A stretch of 64,000 nucleotides of DNA from Candidatus Enterococcus myersii. Its GTDB lineage: Bacteria; Bacillota; Bacilli; Lactobacillales; Enterococcaceae. Numbering within the stretch: the first letter of the stretch is position 1; each line of letters begins with the position of its first letter. A program made the position numbers and the translations under genes. The stretch spans positions 1 through 64,000 of the forward strand of contig NZ_JAFLVT010000020.1 in the NCBI RefSeq assembly GCF_017316025.1. The letters run 5' to 3'. This document shows, piece after piece, positions 53,735 through 62,738 of this stretch. A model generated the notes under the pieces. The model did not search any database. It worked only from the letters and a program-made list of their open reading frames with translations, and had not been told where the DNA came from.

Positions 53735-53814
53735 AAATACCCAAACGCAATGATCTTCTTACTGACAGTTTTATAACTGTGAGATAAGGACAATCTTGAG
53801 CGTTTGGGTATTTT
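53735..53814 (+). terminator. Multi-tier hairpin after pepV
   Basis: AAATACCCAAACGC (53735-53748) pairs perfectly with GCGTTTGGGTATTT (53800-53813). Inside, CTTA/TAAG and ACAGTT-TTAT-AACTGT form a second stem. T-rich after the outer arm on the plus strand and A-rich before it, so it can terminate both pepV and the ferredoxin gene. Confidence 0.8.
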
Positions 53815-53895
53815 ATTTCGTTTTTTCTATTATTTTGTTTTTTTTTCTGTTATTTCGTATGCTATTTAAAAGTAGTATTTTTAAAGTAATTTCAA

Positions 53896-54123
53896 CTAGC
53901 GCGCTTTTTCTTTTTCAAGTAAAATTGCTCTGACAGGACATTTAGCAGCGGCTTTTTTTACTGCAGTGAGTTCTTTGGTACGTACAAACTGTTGGCTAGC
54001 TTCTGGTTCTTCTTTAAACAAAACGATACCTTCTTCATCGTAATCAAAAATATCGGGTGCATAAATTGCACAAAGACCACAGGCGATACAGCGTTCTGGG
54101 ACAAGACGGCAAGTCGTCGTCAT
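53896..54123 (-). CDS. fer: 4Fe-4S ferredoxin
   Basis: A 75-residue electron carrier with one cluster: Cys residues in CIACGLC near the N terminus (third through Cys of the CxxCxxC motif) and the distal Cys-Pro in AAKCPVRAI. The acidic middle (YAPDIFDYDEEG) is typical of Bacillus-type ferredoxin Fer. ATG at 54123 has GGTGG upstream; a TTG four codons earlier is less likely. It is divergent from ypbB with only 30 bp between start codons. Confidence 0.92.
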   Translation of the reverse strand: MTTTCRLVPERCIACGLCAIYAPDIFDYDEEGIVLFKEEPEASQQFVRTKELTAVKKAAAKCPVRAILLEKEKAR

Positions 54124-54153
54124 TTTTTCCACCAACTTTCAGGAGGATTTTTT

Positions 54154-55182
54154 ATGAATCAATTTATTTTAGCCTTATTTTCAATGACTGACAAGTTAAA
54201 GACCAGCACGCTTTTTCATTTGCTAAAAGGCAAGCGAACATCAGCAATTATGAGTTATGCTTTTTTTACGAATTTATTACCTTTTTTAGGTTGCCAAGTA
54301 GATCTTTCTTTAAAAGTATTTGAAAATGCTATTGCCACGTTAGAAAAAGAAGGATTGTTGGTTAAAAGTGAGGCTGCAACTTATCGGATTACAGCCAAGG
54401 GACAAAGCCAATTGAACCTTCAGTTAAGAGAAAGTTTACTTGAAGTGGATTATTTTAATTTTGGTCGCAGTGATGAAAATTGTTTTCGACTACTGGCTTA
54501 CTTTATTCAACAGGTTTCAAAGGGGCAAGAAAATTTGCGCCCTTTAGAGACAAGTCCGTTATTTACACGTCCAGTTGCCCAACTCATCACACAGCAAAAA
54601 GCAAGTCCGGATATTTTATATGAAGAATTAGCGCAACTTTTTAATAAACTAACACAAGTTGCAGGCGATTTTTTAGCACAACAATTTAGCGGGGCTACTG
54701 TTTTGGCTAAAACAGCTTATCAAATACTGCCAGACGAATATCAAAAGGAGCCTTGGAGTCAACTTTATCAGGCTAGTTGTCTGCACCCTTTATTAAAGGA
54801 AATAAAAAAAGCTCAGAAAAAGACGTTGTGTTATCAACTTTTAAAAGGTCTTTTACAACAGAATTATAACAAGAGCATGCTTTATACAAGACAACTCTTA
54901 TTAGAAGAAAAATCAATTGGCGAAGTTGCACAGATTCGTGATTTAAAAGTCGGGACAATTTCTGACCATATTGTTGAATGGTCATTATACGAAGAAAGTT
55001 TTCCCTTTGAGCGCTTTATTTCAAAAGCCAGCCGGGAAAACTTAGATTTACTCGCTGCAAAAGAAGATGTATATGCCATGCGCTATAGTGCTGTAAATGA
55101 AAAATTTCCGTTGGATTTTATCGAGTTTCGTTTGTATCAAATTAAACAAAAGAGGGACGAAAATTATGATATTAGAGGATAG
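54154..55182 (+). CDS. YpbB-like helicase-associated helix-turn-helix protein
   Basis: A 342-residue protein that always accompanies RecQ in Firmicutes. The C-terminal HTH_40 domain (about 255-310: LLLEEKSIGEVAQIRDLKVGT-like) resembles the DNA-binding end of large RecQ helicases, so YpbB and the short RecQ may act together (inference from family). AGGAGG lies before the ATG at 54154; the in-frame extension upstream crosses the ferredoxin gene and is rejected. It overlaps recQ by 17 nt. Confidence 0.85.
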   Translation: MNQFILALFSMTDKLKTSTLFHLLKGKRTSAIMSYAFFTNLLPFLGCQVDLSLKVFENAIATLEKEGLLVKSEAATYRITAKGQSQLNLQLRESLLEVDYFNFGRSDENCFRLLAYFIQQVSKGQENLRPLETSPLFTRPVAQLITQQKASPDILYEELAQLFNKLTQVAGDFLAQQFSGATVLAKTAYQILPDEYQKEPWSQLYQASCLHPLLKEIKKAQKKTLCYQLLKGLLQQNYNKSMLYTRQLLLEEKSIGEVAQIRDLKVGTISDHIVEWSLYEESFPFERFISKASRENLDLLAAKEDVYAMRYSAVNEKFPLDFIEFRLYQIKQKRDENYDIRG

Positions 55183-56551
55183 TCTAAAATACTATTTTGG
55201 CTTTACAACTTTTCGGCCTGGTCAAAAAGAAGTAATTACAGCACTATTAGCAAAAAAAGATGTTCTTGGCATTTTACCAACAGCAACTGGTAAAAGTTTG
55301 TGTTATCAGTTAGCCAGTTATTTAACCTCAGGGATGACAATTGTCGTGTCGCCGCTAATTGCACTAATGGAAGATCAAGTAAATCAAATACAGCCTAAAT
55401 TAGGATCAGCGGTGGCTTTAAATAGTCAGTTGACAGCCGCAGAAAAAGAATTTGTCTTGCTTCATATAGCAGATTACAAGTTTTTATTTATTAGCCCTGA
55501 AATGCTATGGCAAAAAAAGGTTTTACAAGTATTAAAACGTCAAAAAATTGGCTTGTTTGTCATAGATGAGGCTCATTGTGTATCGCAATGGGGCATTGAT
55601 TTTAGACCGGAGTATCGGCAATTAAATAAGGTCAAAGAATTTTTAGATAATCCCGTTACACTAGCGTTAACGGCAACGGCGACATCTTTTGTTCAAACCG
55701 ATATTGCCCAACTTTTACTGGATAACGATTATCAGTTGGTAAAAAAATCAGTAGATCGAAAAAACATTCGTCTTTTTGTACAGCACACGCAAGAAAAATT
55801 GCCCGACTTAGAAAACTTATTAGAAAATATGCTCGGTCCGGGAATTATTTATTGCGCTACCAAAAAAACAGTAGAATTTCTTTATCAAAACTTAAAAGAC
55901 AAATTTAATGTCGGCTTTTACCACGGTGGTTTAAATGGGAGTGAAAGAAGTCGCTTACAGTTGCAATTTCAAAGTAACCAACTTGATATCTTAATTGCGA
56001 CTAATGCATTTGGAATGGGGATTGACAAAGGGGATATTCGTTTTGTTATCCATTTTGATCTACCTGACAGTATTGAAAACTATGTACAAGAAATCGGCCG
56101 CGCAGGACGGGATGGCAAGATAAGCCAGGCAATATTACTTTATCAAAAAAATGATGAAAAAATTCATCATTACTTCAAACAAATGCGCCAAGATGAACGT
56201 AGTGGTTTCCAACAATTGTTAAATGAACGCTCGGAAATAAATAGCGAACTACAAAGAAAGTGGCTTGATTTGAGTCAGAGTATAGGTTCTAACGAAGTGT
56301 TACAAGCGCTAAAAGTAAATGAGCAGGTGAAAAGTGATAAATTAGCTCAAATGCTAGCTTATATTCAAACGACTACTTGTCGCCGCGCTTTTATCTTAGA
56401 TAATTTTGCTGAAAGTTTGCAACAAAAGCCGCCTGAGTGTTGTGATAATGACAATGCGGTCATAAAATATAGCCAAAGTGCACAAAAGAGAAGGACTGAA
56501 ACAAAACATTGGCAGGAGATTTTCCTAAAATTATTTAAAGAAAACGATTGA
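55166..56551 (+). CDS. recQ: RecQ family ATP-dependent DNA helicase (short form)
   Basis: 3'-5' DNA helicase of 462 residues. Motifs: LPTATGKSLCYQL (Walker A), VIDEAHCVSQWG (DEAH box), ALTATAT, GFYHGGL, ATNAFGMGIDKGDIRFVIH and QEIGRAGRDG. A zinc-binding region follows with Cys residues in TTCRRAFILDNF and PPECCDND. No HRDC domain and a reduced winged helix, as in RecS/YpbC-type proteins that pair with YpbB. ATG at 55166 follows AGAGGGACG inside ypbB. Confidence 0.93.
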   Translation: MILEDSLKYYFGFTTFRPGQKEVITALLAKKDVLGILPTATGKSLCYQLASYLTSGMTIVVSPLIALMEDQVNQIQPKLGSAVALNSQLTAAEKEFVLLHIADYKFLFISPEMLWQKKVLQVLKRQKIGLFVIDEAHCVSQWGIDFRPEYRQLNKVKEFLDNPVTLALTATATSFVQTDIAQLLLDNDYQLVKKSVDRKNIRLFVQHTQEKLPDLENLLENMLGPGIIYCATKKTVEFLYQNLKDKFNVGFYHGGLNGSERSRLQLQFQSNQLDILIATNAFGMGIDKGDIRFVIHFDLPDSIENYVQEIGRAGRDGKISQAILLYQKNDEKIHHYFKQMRQDERSGFQQLLNERSEINSELQRKWLDLSQSIGSNEVLQALKVNEQVKSDKLAQMLAYIQTTTCRRAFILDNFAESLQQKPPECCDNDNAVIKYSQSAQKRRTETKHWQEIFLKLFKEND

Positions 56552-56563
56552 AGTTATATTTTA

Positions 56564-56593
56564 GCGACAACAATAAAATGCCTATGGTATAAT
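56564..56593 (+). promoter_or_regulatory. Promoter of the LysM gene
   Basis: GCGACA (56564-56569), 18-bp spacer, extended -10 TGGTATAAT (56585-56593). Confidence 0.65.
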
Positions 56594-56625
56594 ACACTGC
56601 GAAAGCTTTTCAGGAGGTAGGAACA

Positions 56626-57243
56626 TTGAGTAAAAAGAAAAATGATTTTGACAACGAAACACAAGAACCATGGGAACAACCAATTTATGATACCGATGAT
56701 GAAACTTCATCACGAGCACAACAGCGCCGTCAAAAGCGTGGAACATCAAAGTTCTTAGTTATTTTGGTCATCTTATTATCACTTTGTATCTTAGTACCAG
56801 CAGGCTTTGTTATGTGGTTAACACATGATAAGAAGAATGCCGATTCTACACCATCAACGGCTTCTTCGTCATTAGTTTCTTCAACCAAAGAATCATCGAC
56901 TGAAGAATCTTCAACAGCCGAAAGTTCAACGACTGAATCTTCTGAAAGTGAATCAAGTTCAAGTTCAAGTGAAGAATCAGTACCAAGCTCAACGGAAAAT
57001 AATCAACAAGAAAATCAAAATCAAGAGCAACAAAATCAAGCAAACCAAAATCAACAACAAAATCAAAATCAACAAGATCAAAATGCACAAGCTGGTGAAC
57101 AATACATCACTGTTCAAAATGGTGAAGGTCCAAATCAAGTTGCAGCGCGAGCTGGGATTTCAGTTGATCAACTATATCAACTAAATGGCATTGATCCAAA
57201 TAACTTCTTGTTATATCCAGGCCAACAATTACGAATTAAGTAA
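56626..57243 (+). CDS. Membrane-anchored LysM domain protein
   Basis: A 205-residue protein with a charged cytoplasmic N terminus (1-40), one membrane helix (about 43-65), a Ser/Thr/Glu-rich then Asn/Gln-rich linker (about 70-155) and one C-terminal LysM domain (about 160-205, ending YQLNGIDPNNFLLYPGQQL). LysM binds N-acetylglucosamine in peptidoglycan. No catalytic domain, so it may tether the membrane to the wall or recruit other proteins. TTG start with AGGAGG. Its own promoter and terminator bracket it. Confidence 0.9.
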   Translation: MSKKKNDFDNETQEPWEQPIYDTDDETSSRAQQRRQKRGTSKFLVILVILLSLCILVPAGFVMWLTHDKKNADSTPSTASSSLVSSTKESSTEESSTAESSTTESSESESSSSSSEESVPSSTENNQQENQNQEQQNQANQNQQQNQNQQDQNAQAGEQYITVQNGEGPNQVAARAGISVDQLYQLNGIDPNNFLLYPGQQLRIK

Positions 57244-57248
57244 AAAAT

Positions 57249-57291
57249 AGCCGCTCCAAAAATCACGGTATTTTTGGTTCGGCTTTCTTAA
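57249..57291 (+). terminator. Terminator of the LysM gene
   Basis: AGCCG..CCAAAAAT (57249-57263) pairs with ATTTTTGG..CGGCT (57270-57284), one internal mismatch pair, then TTCTTA. Confidence 0.85.
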
Positions 57292-57416
57292 TGTCTAGTT
57301 TTTTAATTTACTTTGTACATGCTAAGTTCCCACTTAAAAGCGAAGGTTACTTTAAGCGTTTGTTTAAAAAAGTATTTAAAAAACTTTTCTAATGTCTAAA
57401 GATAGGTGGCAAACAA

Positions 57417-58091
57417 ATGGAAAAAATTAATATTGCAATTGATGGACCAGCTTCTTCTGGTAAAAGTACAGTAGCGAAAATTTTAGCAAAAGATTACGGC
57501 TTCATCTATACGGATACAGGGGCTATGTACCGTAGTGTGACTTTCATGGCGATTAAACATCACGTCTTATTTTCAGATGAAGCAGGGCTAGTTGCGCTAA
57601 TCCATCGTTATCCGATTACGTTTAAACAAAGTGAAGCAGGACAATTGGTTTTTATTAATGGTGAGGATGTCACCTTAGCTATCAGAAAATCAGATGTCAC
57701 CAATAACGTCTCTGAAGTTTCTGCCCATGAGTTAGTTCGCAAAGAGCTCGTTAAGCAACAACAAATCATCGCAAAAGACGGTGGTGTGGTGATGGATGGA
57801 CGGGATATTGGCACAGCTGTGTTACCAGATGCTGAAGTGAAAATTTTTCTAGTTGCAAGTGTCAAAGAAAGAGCAGAACGCCGCTACAAAGAAAATCAGG
57901 CAAAAGGAATCCCAACAGATTTTGAAACGTTAAAAGCAGAAATTGAAAAACGGGATTACATTGACTCCCATCGTGAAGTCTCTCCTTTAAAACAAGCGCA
58001 AGATGCAATTTTAATTGATACGACCGGAAAAACAATCGTAGAAGTAGTGGCAATGATTAAAGCAGTTGTTAACGAAAAAGGTTATTTGTAA
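57417..58091 (+). CDS. cmk: Cytidylate kinase
   Basis: Phosphorylates CMP and dCMP. P-loop [14 protein letters not shown] at residues about 6-19, [10 protein letters not shown] substrate segment, [20 protein letters not shown] and the [11 protein letters not shown] lid with Arg residues. 224 residues, normal. The common order cmk-rpsA-der-hup is kept. Confidence 0.96.
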   Translation: MEKINIAIDGPASSGKSTVAKILAKDYGFIYTDTGAMYRSVTFMAIKHHVLFSDEAGLVALIHRYPITFKQSEAGQLVFINGEDVTLAIRKSDVTNNVSEVSAHELVRKELVKQQQIIAKDGGVVMDGRDIGTAVLPDAEVKIFLVASVKERAERRYKENQAKGIPTDFETLKAEIEKRDYIDSHREVSPLKQAQDAILIDTTGKTIVEVVAMIKAVVNEKGYL

Positions 58092-58097
58092 TTTTTG

Positions 58098-58131
58098 AGA
58101 CTTACACAGTTTAGGTGTAAGTCTTTTTATT
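58098..58131 (+). terminator. cmk terminator
   Basis: AGACTTACAC pairs with GTGTAAGTCT (58115-58124), followed by TTTTATTT. Confidence 0.9.
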
Positions 58132-58371
58132 TGGTGAAATGTTTTTTGTGTCGTTATAATAGACTAAGAGGCTAAATTTTATCTAAAGTAACCCTATCTT
58201 CGGATGAAATTTACTGGTAACACCAATTTTAAAGGGAAAAAACGCTAAAATGGAGCAATTTTCAAGAAATAATGGAAATCGCTTTATTTTTGGGGTAGAA
58301 TAATTTAAACTTAAAATTGTAGTGTGTAGTGCACAGCGATCGATTAATTGTTGGTTAGGAGGACATATGTC
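58131..58371 (+). promoter_or_regulatory. rpsA promoters and leader
   Basis: P1: TTGGTG (58131-58136), 18 bp, TATAAT (58155-58160), giving a leader of about 205 nt. P2: TGGAAA (58273-58278), 17 bp, TAGAAT (58296-58301), leader about 65 nt. In the P1 leader ATCTTCGGAT (58196-58205) can form a small UUCG-capped hairpin. RBS TTAGGAGG. Confidence 0.5.
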
Positions 58372-59634
58372 ATGACAGAATTTGAAAACAATCAAGTAGA
58401 AAACGGCGAATCTATGGCGGATGCTTTGGAAAGCTTCCAAGAAGTCAAGGTGGGGGATATTGTCAAAGGCGAAGTTTTAGCCGTTGAAGACAAACAAGCC
58501 ATCGTCGGTATTGAAGGCGCTGGTGTTGAAGGGGTAGTTCCAGTTAAAGAATTATCAACTCTTCCAGTTGAAGATATCAACGAAGCTGTAAAAGTAGGGG
58601 ATGTCTTAGAGTTAGTTGTCATCTCTTCGATTGGTAAAGATAAAGAAAACGGTAGTTACTTATTATCAAAACGCCGTTTAGATGCAAAAAAAGTCTGGGA
58701 AGATATTGAACAAGACTTTAAAGATGGCAAAATTATCGAAGCACCTGTTACCAATGTGGTTAAAGGTGGCTTAGTTGTTGATGTTGGCGTGCGCGGTTTT
58801 GTGCCAGCTTCAATGGTTGAAGATCATTTTGTAGCTGATTTTGAAGAATATAAAGGTCAAACTTTGACTTTCAAAATTATCGAAATTGAACCATCAGAAA
58901 ATCGTTTGATCTTATCACATAAAGCAGTTGTGGAAGCACAAAAAGCTGTTCGTAAAGAAGAATTGTTAAGTTCTATTCACGATGGTGATGTGATTGAAGG
59001 GACAGTTGCACGTTTAACTGATTTTGGTGCCTTTGTTGACCTGGGGGGAATTGATGGTTTAGTTCACGTCTCTGAAATCTCTCATAGTCATGTCGACAAA
59101 CCAAGCGATGCTCTAAAAGTTGGCGATAAAGTACAAGTAAAAGTATTATCGATTGATCCTGAAAAAGAACGTATTTCATTATCTATTAAAGATACTTTGC
59201 CTGGACCGTGGTCTGACATTGAAGAAAAGGCAGCAGTGGGAACAGTTTTAGATGGTACTGTAAAACGTCTAACAAGTTTTGGTGCTTTTGTAGAAGTATT
59301 TCCAGGAGTAGAAGGATTGGTTCACATTTCCCAAATTTCTCACAAACACATTGCCACACCTCATGAAGTATTGCATGAAGGTGACGAAGTGAAAGTGAAA
59401 GTTTTGGAAGTAAATCCTGATGAACATCGCATTGCGCTTTCAATTAAAGCATTAGAAGAAAAACCAGCTGAAGAAAAAGTTGTGGAAGAAGACAGCTATG
59501 AATTACCAGAAGAAAGTACTGGTTTTACAATGGGTGATATTTTAGGTCAAGCTTTAGCTGATAATGATGACGCAAATGAAGAAGCAACTGTTTCTGAAGA
59601 TGCAAATGACGTCGTTAAAGAAGACGAAGAATAA
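58372..59634 (+). CDS. rpsA: Ribosomal protein S1
   Basis: RNA-binding protein of 420 residues with four S1 domains: about 18-88, 105-172, 190-260 and 275-345. GTVARLTDFGAFVDLGGIDG and GTVKRLTSFGAFVEVFPGVEG are the clearest. Gram-positive S1 has four domains where E. coli has six. The C terminus is acidic and unstructured. The ATG at 58372 follows TTAGGAGG; an eight-codon extension upstream is rejected. Confidence 0.95.
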   Translation: MTEFENNQVENGESMADALESFQEVKVGDIVKGEVLAVEDKQAIVGIEGAGVEGVVPVKELSTLPVEDINEAVKVGDVLELVVISSIGKDKENGSYLLSKRRLDAKKVWEDIEQDFKDGKIIEAPVTNVVKGGLVVDVGVRGFVPASMVEDHFVADFEEYKGQTLTFKIIEIEPSENRLILSHKAVVEAQKAVRKEELLSSIHDGDVIEGTVARLTDFGAFVDLGGIDGLVHVSEISHSHVDKPSDALKVGDKVQVKVLSIDPEKERISLSIKDTLPGPWSDIEEKAAVGTVLDGTVKRLTSFGAFVEVFPGVEGLVHISQISHKHIATPHEVLHEGDEVKVKVLEVNPDEHRIALSIKALEEKPAEEKVVEEDSYELPEESTGFTMGDILGQALADNDDANEEATVSEDANDVVKEDEE

Positions 59635-59657
59635 TTTCGTATAAGTTGTAAAAAATG

Positions 59658-59715
59658 AAGAGATACTGCATAATTTCTCTATGAGATGCAGTGTCTCTTT
59701 TCTTTTTTTTACTTG
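59658..59715 (+). terminator. rpsA terminator
   Basis: AAGAGATACTGCAT (59658-59671) pairs with ATGCAGTGTCTCTT (59686-59699) with one wobble, followed by a pyrimidine/T tract. Confidence 0.9.
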
Positions 59716-59847
59716 CATGTTGTCTGTGCTTTAGGTAAACTAAGAAAGATTGTGCAAGTGGACTGTATTATCAGATAAATTTTGTTACGATAAAGATAAA
59801 ATTTTTTATTAAAAGAAATTGTTGTGAAGAAACGAGGAGGTAGAGTT

Positions 59848-61158
59848 ATGGCAAATCCAACTCTTGCGATTGTCGGCCGTCCCAATGTGGGAAAATCGAC
59901 AATTTTTAACCGCATTGCCGGTGAGCGTATTTCAATTGTGGAAGATACTCCAGGTGTTACGCGAGACCGTATTTATGCAAGTGGTGAATGGCTAGGTCGC
60001 GATTTCAGTATTATTGATACTGGTGGGATTGACTTAGGTGATGAACCTTTTATGGAACAAATTAAACATCAAGCAGAAATTGCAATTGATGAAGCTGATG
60101 TGATTATTTTTGTCACGAGCGCTAAAGAAGGCGTGACTGATGCTGACGAAATGGTCGCACGGATTTTATATCGCAGTAATAAACCAGTAATTTTAGCTGT
60201 CAATAAAGTCGACAATCCCGAAATGCGTTCTGAAATTTATGAGTTTTATTCTTTAGGACTAGGCGATCCGTATCCAATTTCTGGTAGCCATGGTTTAGGT
60301 CTAGGGGATGTATTAGACGAAGCTGTTAAACATTTTAGTGATGAAATGGAAGAAGAAGACGAAGGTGTTATTAAATTTAGTTTGATCGGTCGTCCTAATG
60401 TTGGAAAATCTTCTTTAATCAATGCAATTTTAGGTGAAGATCGCGTAATCGTTTCAGATATTGAAGGAACAACTAGAGACGCAATTGATACGCATTTTAC
60501 TTCTGAAAACGGGCAAGAATTTTTAATGATCGATACAGCTGGTATGCGTAAGCGTGGCAAAGTGTATGAAAGTACCGAAAAATATTCGGTCATGCGAGCA
60601 ATGCGGGCAATTGAACGTTCCGACGTTGTTTTAATGGTCTTAAATGGTGAAGAAGGCATCCGGGAACAAGACAAACGGGTAGCAGGCTATGCTCATGAGG
60701 CTGGTAAAGGAATGATTATAGTTGTCAACAAGTGGGATTTAGTTGAAAAAGAAACCAATACCATGCGCGATTTTGAAGCTGAAATTAGAGATGAGTTTCA
60801 ATATCTGGATTACGCACCGATTATTTTCGTTTCTGCTGTAACCAAACAACGCCTAGGAAAATTACCAGAATTAATTGAAGAAGTCAGCATGAATCAAAAT
60901 CTTCGAGTTCCATCAGCAGTCTTAAATGATATTATAATGGATGCGGTGGCAATTAATCCAACACCTACAGATAAAGGCAAACGTTTGAAGATTTTTTACG
61001 CAACGCAAGTGGCAGTAAAACCACCAACCTTTATTATTTTTGTGAATGAAGAAGAATTGATGCACTTTTCATATGCACGCTTTTTAGAAAACCAAATTCG
61101 GAAAGCCTTCACCTTTGAAGGAACGCCAATTCGAGTTATTCCAAGACGGCGAAAATAG
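59848..61158 (+). CDS. der: Ribosome-biogenesis GTPase Der (EngA)
   Basis: Assembly factor of the 50S subunit with two tandem GTPase domains. G1 motifs are GRPNVGKST (residue 9) and GRPNVGKSS (about 184); G3 DTGGI and DTAGM; G4 NKVD and NKWD. The C-terminal KH-like domain covers about 350-436. 436 residues is the standard size. ATG at 59848 with GAGGAGG; a longer frame from 59824 has no support. Confidence 0.97.
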   Translation: MANPTLAIVGRPNVGKSTIFNRIAGERISIVEDTPGVTRDRIYASGEWLGRDFSIIDTGGIDLGDEPFMEQIKHQAEIAIDEADVIIFVTSAKEGVTDADEMVARILYRSNKPVILAVNKVDNPEMRSEIYEFYSLGLGDPYPISGSHGLGLGDVLDEAVKHFSDEMEEEDEGVIKFSLIGRPNVGKSSLINAILGEDRVIVSDIEGTTRDAIDTHFTSENGQEFLMIDTAGMRKRGKVYESTEKYSVMRAMRAIERSDVVLMVLNGEEGIREQDKRVAGYAHEAGKGMIIVVNKWDLVEKETNTMRDFEAEIRDEFQYLDYAPIIFVSAVTKQRLGKLPELIEEVSMNQNLRVPSAVLNDIIMDAVAINPTPTDKGKRLKIFYATQVAVKPPTFIIFVNEEELMHFSYARFLENQIRKAFTFEGTPIRVIPRRRK

Positions 61159-61181
61159 CGATTTTATCATATTTTTATCGC

Positions 61182-61213
61182 TTTATCAAAAGATAACGCT
61201 CCCTTTTGATAAA
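61182..61213 (+). terminator. Hairpin after der
   Basis: TTTATCAAAAG (61182-61192) pairs perfectly with CTTTTGATAAA (61203-61213). No T run follows on the plus strand, so termination would be weak. Confidence 0.5.
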
Positions 61214-61256
61214 AAGAATCATGCAGGTGAAAAAAGCTGCTTAAAATGCCCAAAAT

Positions 61257-61380
61257 CCTTGATATTACAAGGTTCTTATGATAACGTAGTATCAGAATAT
61301 TGATACTGATCAATATTTTTCACAGAAAGTTGGACCACTCAAATTTTTGTGAATTGATGTTTACATCAAGACTCTTTTTA
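61257..61380 (+). promoter_or_regulatory. Structured hup leader
   Basis: Four small hairpins: CCTTG-CAAGG (61257-61272); AGTATCA-TGATACT, and overlapping it AATATTGAT-ACTG-ATCAATATT (61296-61317) followed by TTT, which cannot both form; and TTGATG-TTTA-CATCAA (61354-61369) just before the AGGAGGTGA ribosome site. Possible promoter -35 TTGGAC at 61330. Confidence 0.45.
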
Positions 61381-61396
61381 GGAGGTGAAATCATCC

Positions 61397-61672
61397 ATGG
61401 CAAATAAAGCTGAATTGATCGAAAAAGTTGCACAAGCTACTGACTTAACTAAGAAAGACGCTACTGCAGCTGTAGATGCTGTTTTCTCAACAATCCAAGA
61501 TGCTTTAGCTAAAGGTGAAAAAGTTCAATTAATCGGTTTTGGTAACTTTGAAGTTCGCTCTCGCGCGGCTCGTAAAGGACGTAACCCACAAACTGGTGAT
61601 GAAATTGAAATCCCTGCAAGCAAAGTACCTGCTTTCAAACCAGGTAAAGCATTGAAAGATGCTGTGAAATAA
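61397..61672 (+). CDS. hup: DNA-binding protein HU
   Basis: Nucleoid protein of 91 residues that bends DNA. Typical sequence: [44 protein letters not shown] (DNA-binding arm with Pro) and [16 protein letters not shown]. Very close to the enterococcal HU as remembered. AGGAGGTGA precedes ATG 61397; a four-codon extension is rejected. Confidence 0.97.
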   Translation: MANKAELIEKVAQATDLTKKDATAAVDAVFSTIQDALAKGEKVQLIGFGNFEVRSRAARKGRNPQTGDEIEIPASKVPAFKPGKALKDAVK

Positions 61673-61685
61673 TTGCAGTGAAAAG

Positions 61686-61718
61686 ACCGCCAGGGCCCTA
61701 GGGCTCTGACGGTTTTTT
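61686..61718 (+). terminator. hup terminator
   Basis: ACCG-C-CAGGGCC pairs with GGCTCTG-A-CGGT (one mismatch, one wobble), then six T. Notably GC-rich for this region. Confidence 0.9.
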
Positions 61719-61829
61719 GTTTTGTCAGAAATTGACAGCTAGTAAAAAATTTCAAGATAAGGTGACTTACTAATAAATTTATTGCAACGACCAGTCTTTC
61801 TAATTGCTAAATTTAACCCATTTTCTACA

Positions 61830-61874
61830 TTTAAAGCTTTTCTTTAGCTTACTTTAAGCTTTTGTATTTATACT
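61830..61874 (+). promoter_or_regulatory. Triple 11-bp-phased repeat and promoter of the C39 peptidase gene
   Basis: AGCTT occurs three times at exactly 11-bp spacing, each after a TTTA(A)-type run (GCTT at 61836, 61847 and 61858). TATACT (61869-61874) follows as -10; the repeats occupy the -35 region. One helical turn per repeat is typical of a response-regulator or other dimeric activator site. Confidence 0.55.
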
Positions 61875-61905
61875 GTAAGTAGAAAAGAAAGGGGCAAAAA
61901 AGGCG

Positions 61906-62655
61906 ATGTTAAAAAAGACTTTTATAATATTACTAGTCCTCACGGGAACTATTTTGCTCCAAACAAAGACATTTAAGATAAATGAAAAGGAAAACCAATC
62001 CTTTGAAAAAACAGTTAATACACTAAATGAAGAGCAGGGTAAAGTTTCTAACACTTTACTCGATGTGCCGCTTGAAAATCAGTTTGCAGGAGATGTTCCC
62101 CTTGAAAATGGTTGTGAAATAACGGCACTTTCGATGTTGCTCCAATTTTATGGTTATAAGACAAATAAAAATGAATTGGCAGAAAAGTTAGCTTATGTGC
62201 CAGTTTATGAAGATGAAGAAAATGATATTCACGGTGATCCCCGTAGTGGTTTTGTCGGTAACATTTATGAAGGTTACCTAGCAATGGGGGCTTTTGTAGA
62301 GCCAATTGCCAAATTAGCAAAATCAGTTGTGCAAAGTGACTATCGTGTTGTCAGTTCAAGCAATACTGATTTTTATTCTTTGTTGCAACAAGTAATGAAT
62401 GGTGTACCTGTTTGGATTATAACTACCGTCGATTTTGTTATCCCAACAGAAGGTGATTTTATGCTGTGGCAAACAAATAATGGCAGTGTTTCAGTAACAG
62501 CACTATGTCATGCAGTGGTAATTACTGGTGTTAAAGATAGCGATATTTACGTTAACGATCCTTACGGCCAAAAAGAAGTAGTTAATTCGGATGTTTTAAA
62601 AAGTATTTATGAAAAAATGGGTTCACAATCACTTTATTTAGCTAAAAAAAGATAA
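61906..62655 (+). CDS. Exported C39-like cysteine peptidase (Peptidase_C39_2 type)
   Basis: A 249-residue protein with an N-terminal hydrophobic segment (about 5-21) that acts as signal peptide or anchor. The papain-like core has Cys in PLENGCEITALSMLLQFYG (about residue 69), His in LCHAVVITGV and Asp in YVNDPYGQKEV. Length and layout match YvpB-type proteins, whose substrates are unknown. It is not the bacteriocin-processing C39 of ABC transporters, which is fused to a transporter. AAAGGGG precedes the ATG. Confidence 0.85.
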   Translation: MLKKTFIILLVLTGTILLQTKTFKINEKENQSFEKTVNTLNEEQGKVSNTLLDVPLENQFAGDVPLENGCEITALSMLLQFYGYKTNKNELAEKLAYVPVYEDEENDIHGDPRSGFVGNIYEGYLAMGAFVEPIAKLAKSVVQSDYRVVSSSNTDFYSLLQQVMNGVPVWIITTVDFVIPTEGDFMLWQTNNGSVSVTALCHAVVITGVKDSDIYVNDPYGQKEVVNSDVLKSIYEKMGSQSLYLAKKR

Positions 62656-62703
62656 ATAAAGTGCTATTTTAAATAAAAACTCAAAAGAATATTCTGAAAA
62701 TTC

Positions 62704-62732
62704 TTGACTTATTTTACTTGTTTCTGTATGAT
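62704..62732 (+). promoter_or_regulatory. trp operon promoter
   Basis: TTGACT (62704-62709), 17-bp spacer, TATGAT (62727-62732). A near-consensus sigma-A promoter starting the T-box leader. Confidence 0.85.
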
Positions 62733-62738
62733 TGGCTT

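Noticed and set aside
56860-57090. Possible tandem repeat or CRISPR-like array in the LysM gene
   Set aside because: The repetition is codon-level Ser/Glu and Asn/Gln linker coding, without spacers or regular repeat length.
60246-60674. 142-codon antisense frame within der
   Set aside because: Overlaps a strongly conserved GTPase; no ribosome site or recognisable domain.
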